Origin: Villigracilis sp900696595
GTDB lineage: Bacteria; Chloroflexota; Anaerolineae; Anaerolineales; Villigracilaceae
Reading direction: 5' to 3'
Assembly (NCBI GenBank): GCA_030263615.1
Contig: SZPH01000080.1
Coordinates: 1 to 15,059 of the forward strand
Length of the DNA: 15,059 nucleotides
Part shown: positions 13,241 to 15,059 of the stretch, piece by piece
Layout of the letters: each line of letters starts with the position of its first letter
How positions within the stretch are numbered: the first letter of the stretch is position 1
Notes under the pieces: generated by a model
The model's database searches: none
What the model saw: only the letters and a program-made list of their open reading frames with translations
What the model was told of the DNA's origin: nothing
Translations under genes and position numbers: made by a program

Positions 13241-14374
13241 TTATCCCGTCCTGCTGCCGTTCTTCTTCGTTTCTTCCAACTGCCTCGGCTCGAGCATCCC
13301 CCAGCGTCCCGCGGCGAGATAAAGGATATCTAAAACGAGATCCGTATGTTCGATCCCCTCGGCGGCGGCTTGCAGGCACAAGTCGCTGTAGCCGGGAGTC
13401 AGCCCTGGAAGCGTGTTGATCTCGATCAGGCGCGGATTGCCCTCCCCGTCGAGTCGAATATCTACGCGCGAAACGTCCAGCGCGTTGATGATGTTGTGGG
13501 CGCGAAGGGCGAGGCGCTGGAGTTTCTTTTCGAGCTCCGGATCCACAATGGCGGGGCAGAAAAAACCTTCATTGCCTTCCGGTCCGACATCCTTCGATTT
13601 GGCTTCGTTTGTGTAGATCCATGGACCTTCGGTATTGCCTGTGTCCAATTCAAGGATCGGAAAACGGTGAAAGCCGTCCTTCTCGTACCATTCGGGACGG
13701 CGGCTGTAAAGTTTTGCGTCCGCCCGTCCGAGAATGCCGACCGTAAACTCCCTGCCCGGAAGGAAGTTTTCCACGAGGGCGGGTTGTTTATAAACGCCGA
13801 TGATGTATTGCGCGCGTTCGCGCAGTTCCGCTTCGGTGTTGACAAGGGCTTTGGTGTCCACGCCCATGCCTGTCCCCTCGCGGGCGGGTTTGACAAAAAG
13901 CGGGTATTTCAACTCCGGGCGGATGGGTTCGTCGCCGATGTTAAATTCCTGAAAGGGGGCTACGGGCAGTCTTCGGTCGCGCCAGATGCGTTTGGTCAGG
14001 GTCTTATCGAGCGAGATGCCGTTCGTAAGCACGCGCGAAGCGGTGTAGGGAATGTTCAACATCTCCAGCAGCGCGGGCGCCTGCGCTTCGCGCGCGTCGC
14101 CGCCGAGTCCCTCCGCCATGTTGAAGACGATATCGGGACTGGCTTTCTTCAACGTGTAAGGCAGCTCCCTGTCGGCGTGGAGAAAGACCGTGGAGTGTCC
14201 GTCCGTTTCGATGGCGGCGCGAAGCGCGTCCATCGTTTCCATCGTGTCGAAGTCGGCGAAGGCATCCGGCGGGACTCCCTCCGGCTTGGGCTGGTTGGGG
14301 TCCTTGATGTTTCCGATCACCGCCACCTTCCACGGGCGCTTCATGCGGCGGACGGGTTGTGAATCATTCGTCAT
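13241..14374 (-). CDS. D-alanine--D-alanine ligase-like ATP-grasp enzyme
   Basis: A 377-residue cytosolic ATP-grasp protein. It has VFNMAEGLGGDAREAQAPALLEML (83-106, equivalent to the Ddl Ser/Glu substrate loop), a TASRVLTNGISLDKTLTKRI helix (111-130), FVKPAREGTGMGV (160-172, ATP lysine K162), VENFLPGREFTVGILG (201-216), RVDIRLDG (303-310) and EINTLPGLTP (318-327, Mg-binding E318 and N320). True Ddl makes the D-Ala-D-Ala dipeptide of peptidoglycan; this extended form, with PNQPKPEGVPPDAF near the start, is a Ddl-like paralogue that may join another pair of amino acids. ATG 14374 has AGGAG 12 bases upstream; ATG 14344 has no ribosome site. Convergent with the cytochrome gene, stops 18 bp apart. 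Confidence 0.82.
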   Translation of the reverse strand: MTNDSQPVRRMKRPWKVAVIGNIKDPNQPKPEGVPPDAFADFDTMETMDALRAAIETDGHSTVFLHADRELPYTLKKASPDIVFNMAEGLGGDAREAQAPALLEMLNIPYTASRVLTNGISLDKTLTKRIWRDRRLPVAPFQEFNIGDEPIRPELKYPLFVKPAREGTGMGVDTKALVNTEAELRERAQYIIGVYKQPALVENFLPGREFTVGILGRADAKLYSRRPEWYEKDGFHRFPILELDTGNTEGPWIYTNEAKSKDVGPEGNEGFFCPAIVDPELEKKLQRLALRAHNIINALDVSRVDIRLDGEGNPRLIEINTLPGLTPGYSDLCLQAAAEGIEHTDLVLDILYLAAGRWGMLEPRQLEETKKNGSRTG

Positions 14375-14427
14375 CTATGATATTTTCTCCTGTAAAGATT
14401 CCGTTCTCCGTGATTTTGTTTAATCAT

Positions 14428-14460
14428 TGCGCGTCGGCGTAAGAGAACGCCGACTGCGCA
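14428..14460 (-). promoter_or_regulatory. Leader hairpin of the Ddl-like gene
   Basis: GTCGGCGT (14433-14440)/ACGCCGAC (14447-14454) extends past a bulged T by TGCGC/GCGCA to about 13 bp. It lies near the 5' end of the predicted transcript, 54 bp or more before the start codon, and lacks a T-run on either strand. Confidence 0.5.
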
Positions 14461-14474
14461 GATCTTTATATGCG

Positions 14475-14502
14475 AGTATAGTATAAGACGCATGAATTAC
14501 AA
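14475..14502 (-). promoter_or_regulatory. Promoter of the Ddl-like gene
   Basis: On the minus strand TTGTAA (14502-14497) and TATACT (14480-14475) are 16 bp apart. A second, overlapping TATACT at 14485-14480 is too close to the -35. Confidence 0.5.
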
Positions 14503-14624
14503 GGGTAAACGCGCGCAAATTCATTTCTACCAGCAAACTTCCCAGTTGGCATCACGCCGTCCGCTCGCTCGATTTTCCGCACATGCGGCTTCGCAATCCG
14601 CCATAAATTCGCCGAAGTTTGTTT

Positions 14625-14762
14625 TTAGCCCGTCAGACTGCGTTGCATCTGATCGTGGCTGATTTGACCGTCCAGTAAACTCGAGAGACCGGTTGCGGCA
14701 GTTGCCCCAAAGGCGCTGATCAGATAGCCGCTATATAAATCGAGTAGTTTGCCGTTTTTCAT
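14625..14762 (-). pseudogene. Truncated transposase, N-terminal 45 residues
   Basis: A frame of 45 residues, MKNGKLLDLYSGYLISAF then GATAATGLSSLLDGQISHDQ, ending at a TAA. This is the typical opening of a DDE transposase of the IS4/IS701 type, recalled as LYSDYLLSSFG-TTATGLS-LLDG-ISHD. After HDQMQR the match stops, so the catalytic domain has been lost and the insertion sequence is dead. The ATG lies 20 bp inside an end sequence TGCGTAAGGCGAGT (14783-14796), which fits the terminal repeat of the same element. The exact IS family is uncertain. Confidence 0.65.
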
Positions 14763-14782
14763 GCCGCAAGTTTACCTGTAAC

Positions 14783-14974
14783 TGCGTAAGGCGAGTTAAT
14801 CGCTCTGGTTACCTTACACACTTAAAATCAAGGCGAGAACGAGCGCGAAAAACGCAGATTCAAGGCGTTTTTTCGGGCGTTTTGTCAAAAAATCTGCGTT
14901 CATCCGCGTTTTCCGCATCCTAAAAACAAAGTGTAAGGTAATCACGGCAATCAATTAATCACTCACCTTACGCA
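14783..14974. mobile_element. Nested inverted repeats, remains of mobile elements
   Basis: Three inverted pairs lie one inside another. Outer: TGCGTAAGGCGAGT (14783-14796) and ACTCACCTTACGCA (14961-14974), one mismatch. Middle: TTACCTTACAC (14809-14819) and GTGTAAGGTAA (14931-14941), perfect. Inner: AACGCAGATT (14851-14860) and AATCTGCGTT (14891-14900), perfect, including the dispersed repeat at 14896-14916. The outer and middle ends share the core CCTTACRC, so they belong to related terminal repeats. No reading frame lies inside. From 14975 to 15059 I see only a short inexact repeat (CACGAATGTTCACGAATA) and no gene. Confidence 0.6.
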
Positions 14975-15059
14975 AGATGGCATTGGGTTAGGAAATGCGC
15001 CTGCCGATGAGTCGGTGACCGTCCACGAATGTTCACGAATAAACGAATAGGCGCGCCAA

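Noticed and set aside
13231..13250. Small hairpin ACGGG/CCCGT between the convergent cytochrome and Ddl-like genes
   Set aside because: Only five pairs, no T-run on either side, and it overlaps the Ddl-like stop codon; not enough for a terminator call.
13346..14362. 338-codon open frame on the plus strand
   Set aside because: Antisense to the ATP-grasp gene, whose motifs are unmistakable.

Overview
The window looks like chromosomal DNA of a Chloroflexota bacterium, most likely class Anaerolineae. This is an inference from protein style: Thr/Pro- and Ala-Thr-Glu-rich linkers in secreted proteins, a lipoprotein with an Anaerolineae-style LamG-like sandwich, a dockerin-terminated giant protein, and short intergenic palindromes between genes. 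No rRNA, tRNA, CRISPR or phage genes were seen.

Layout. 1-136: tail of an unrecognised gene, then a palindrome-rich gap. 414-2168 (+): a DUF2270-DUF2179 membrane protein and a family-4-type uracil-DNA glycosylase that lacks every iron-sulfur cysteine. 2309-3058 (+): a lipoprotein with a concanavalin-like domain, followed by a terminator and a 55-bp MITE-like palindrome. 3353-6307 (-): a 984-residue secreted protein combining beta-helix, spherulin-4/GH135-like hydrolase, cohesin-like and dockerin modules, behind a strongly structured leader. 6743-9020 (-): a metallophosphoesterase followed by a 57-codon relic of an amidohydrolase, and an MTA/SAH nucleosidase translationally coupled to a RibK-like (DUF120-type) protein. 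9299-9511 (+): a cold-shock protein with an intrinsic-terminator-shaped hairpin in its own leader.

9680-13222 (+) is the most notable part. Four tightly packed genes encode a 2x[4Fe-4S] ferredoxin, an FAD/NAD(P) oxidoreductase, a small membrane cytochrome b with two His pairs spaced for two haems, and a 17-haem secreted cytochrome c built partly of tandem three-haem modules. Together they form a complete candidate chain from cytoplasmic NAD(P)H/ferredoxin across the membrane to an exported haem wire, which suggests extracellular electron transfer or a respiratory redox conduit.

13241-14374 (-): a D-Ala-D-Ala-ligase-like ATP-grasp enzyme convergent with that operon. 14500-15059: non-coding, holding a truncated transposase and nested inverted repeats left by mobile elements.
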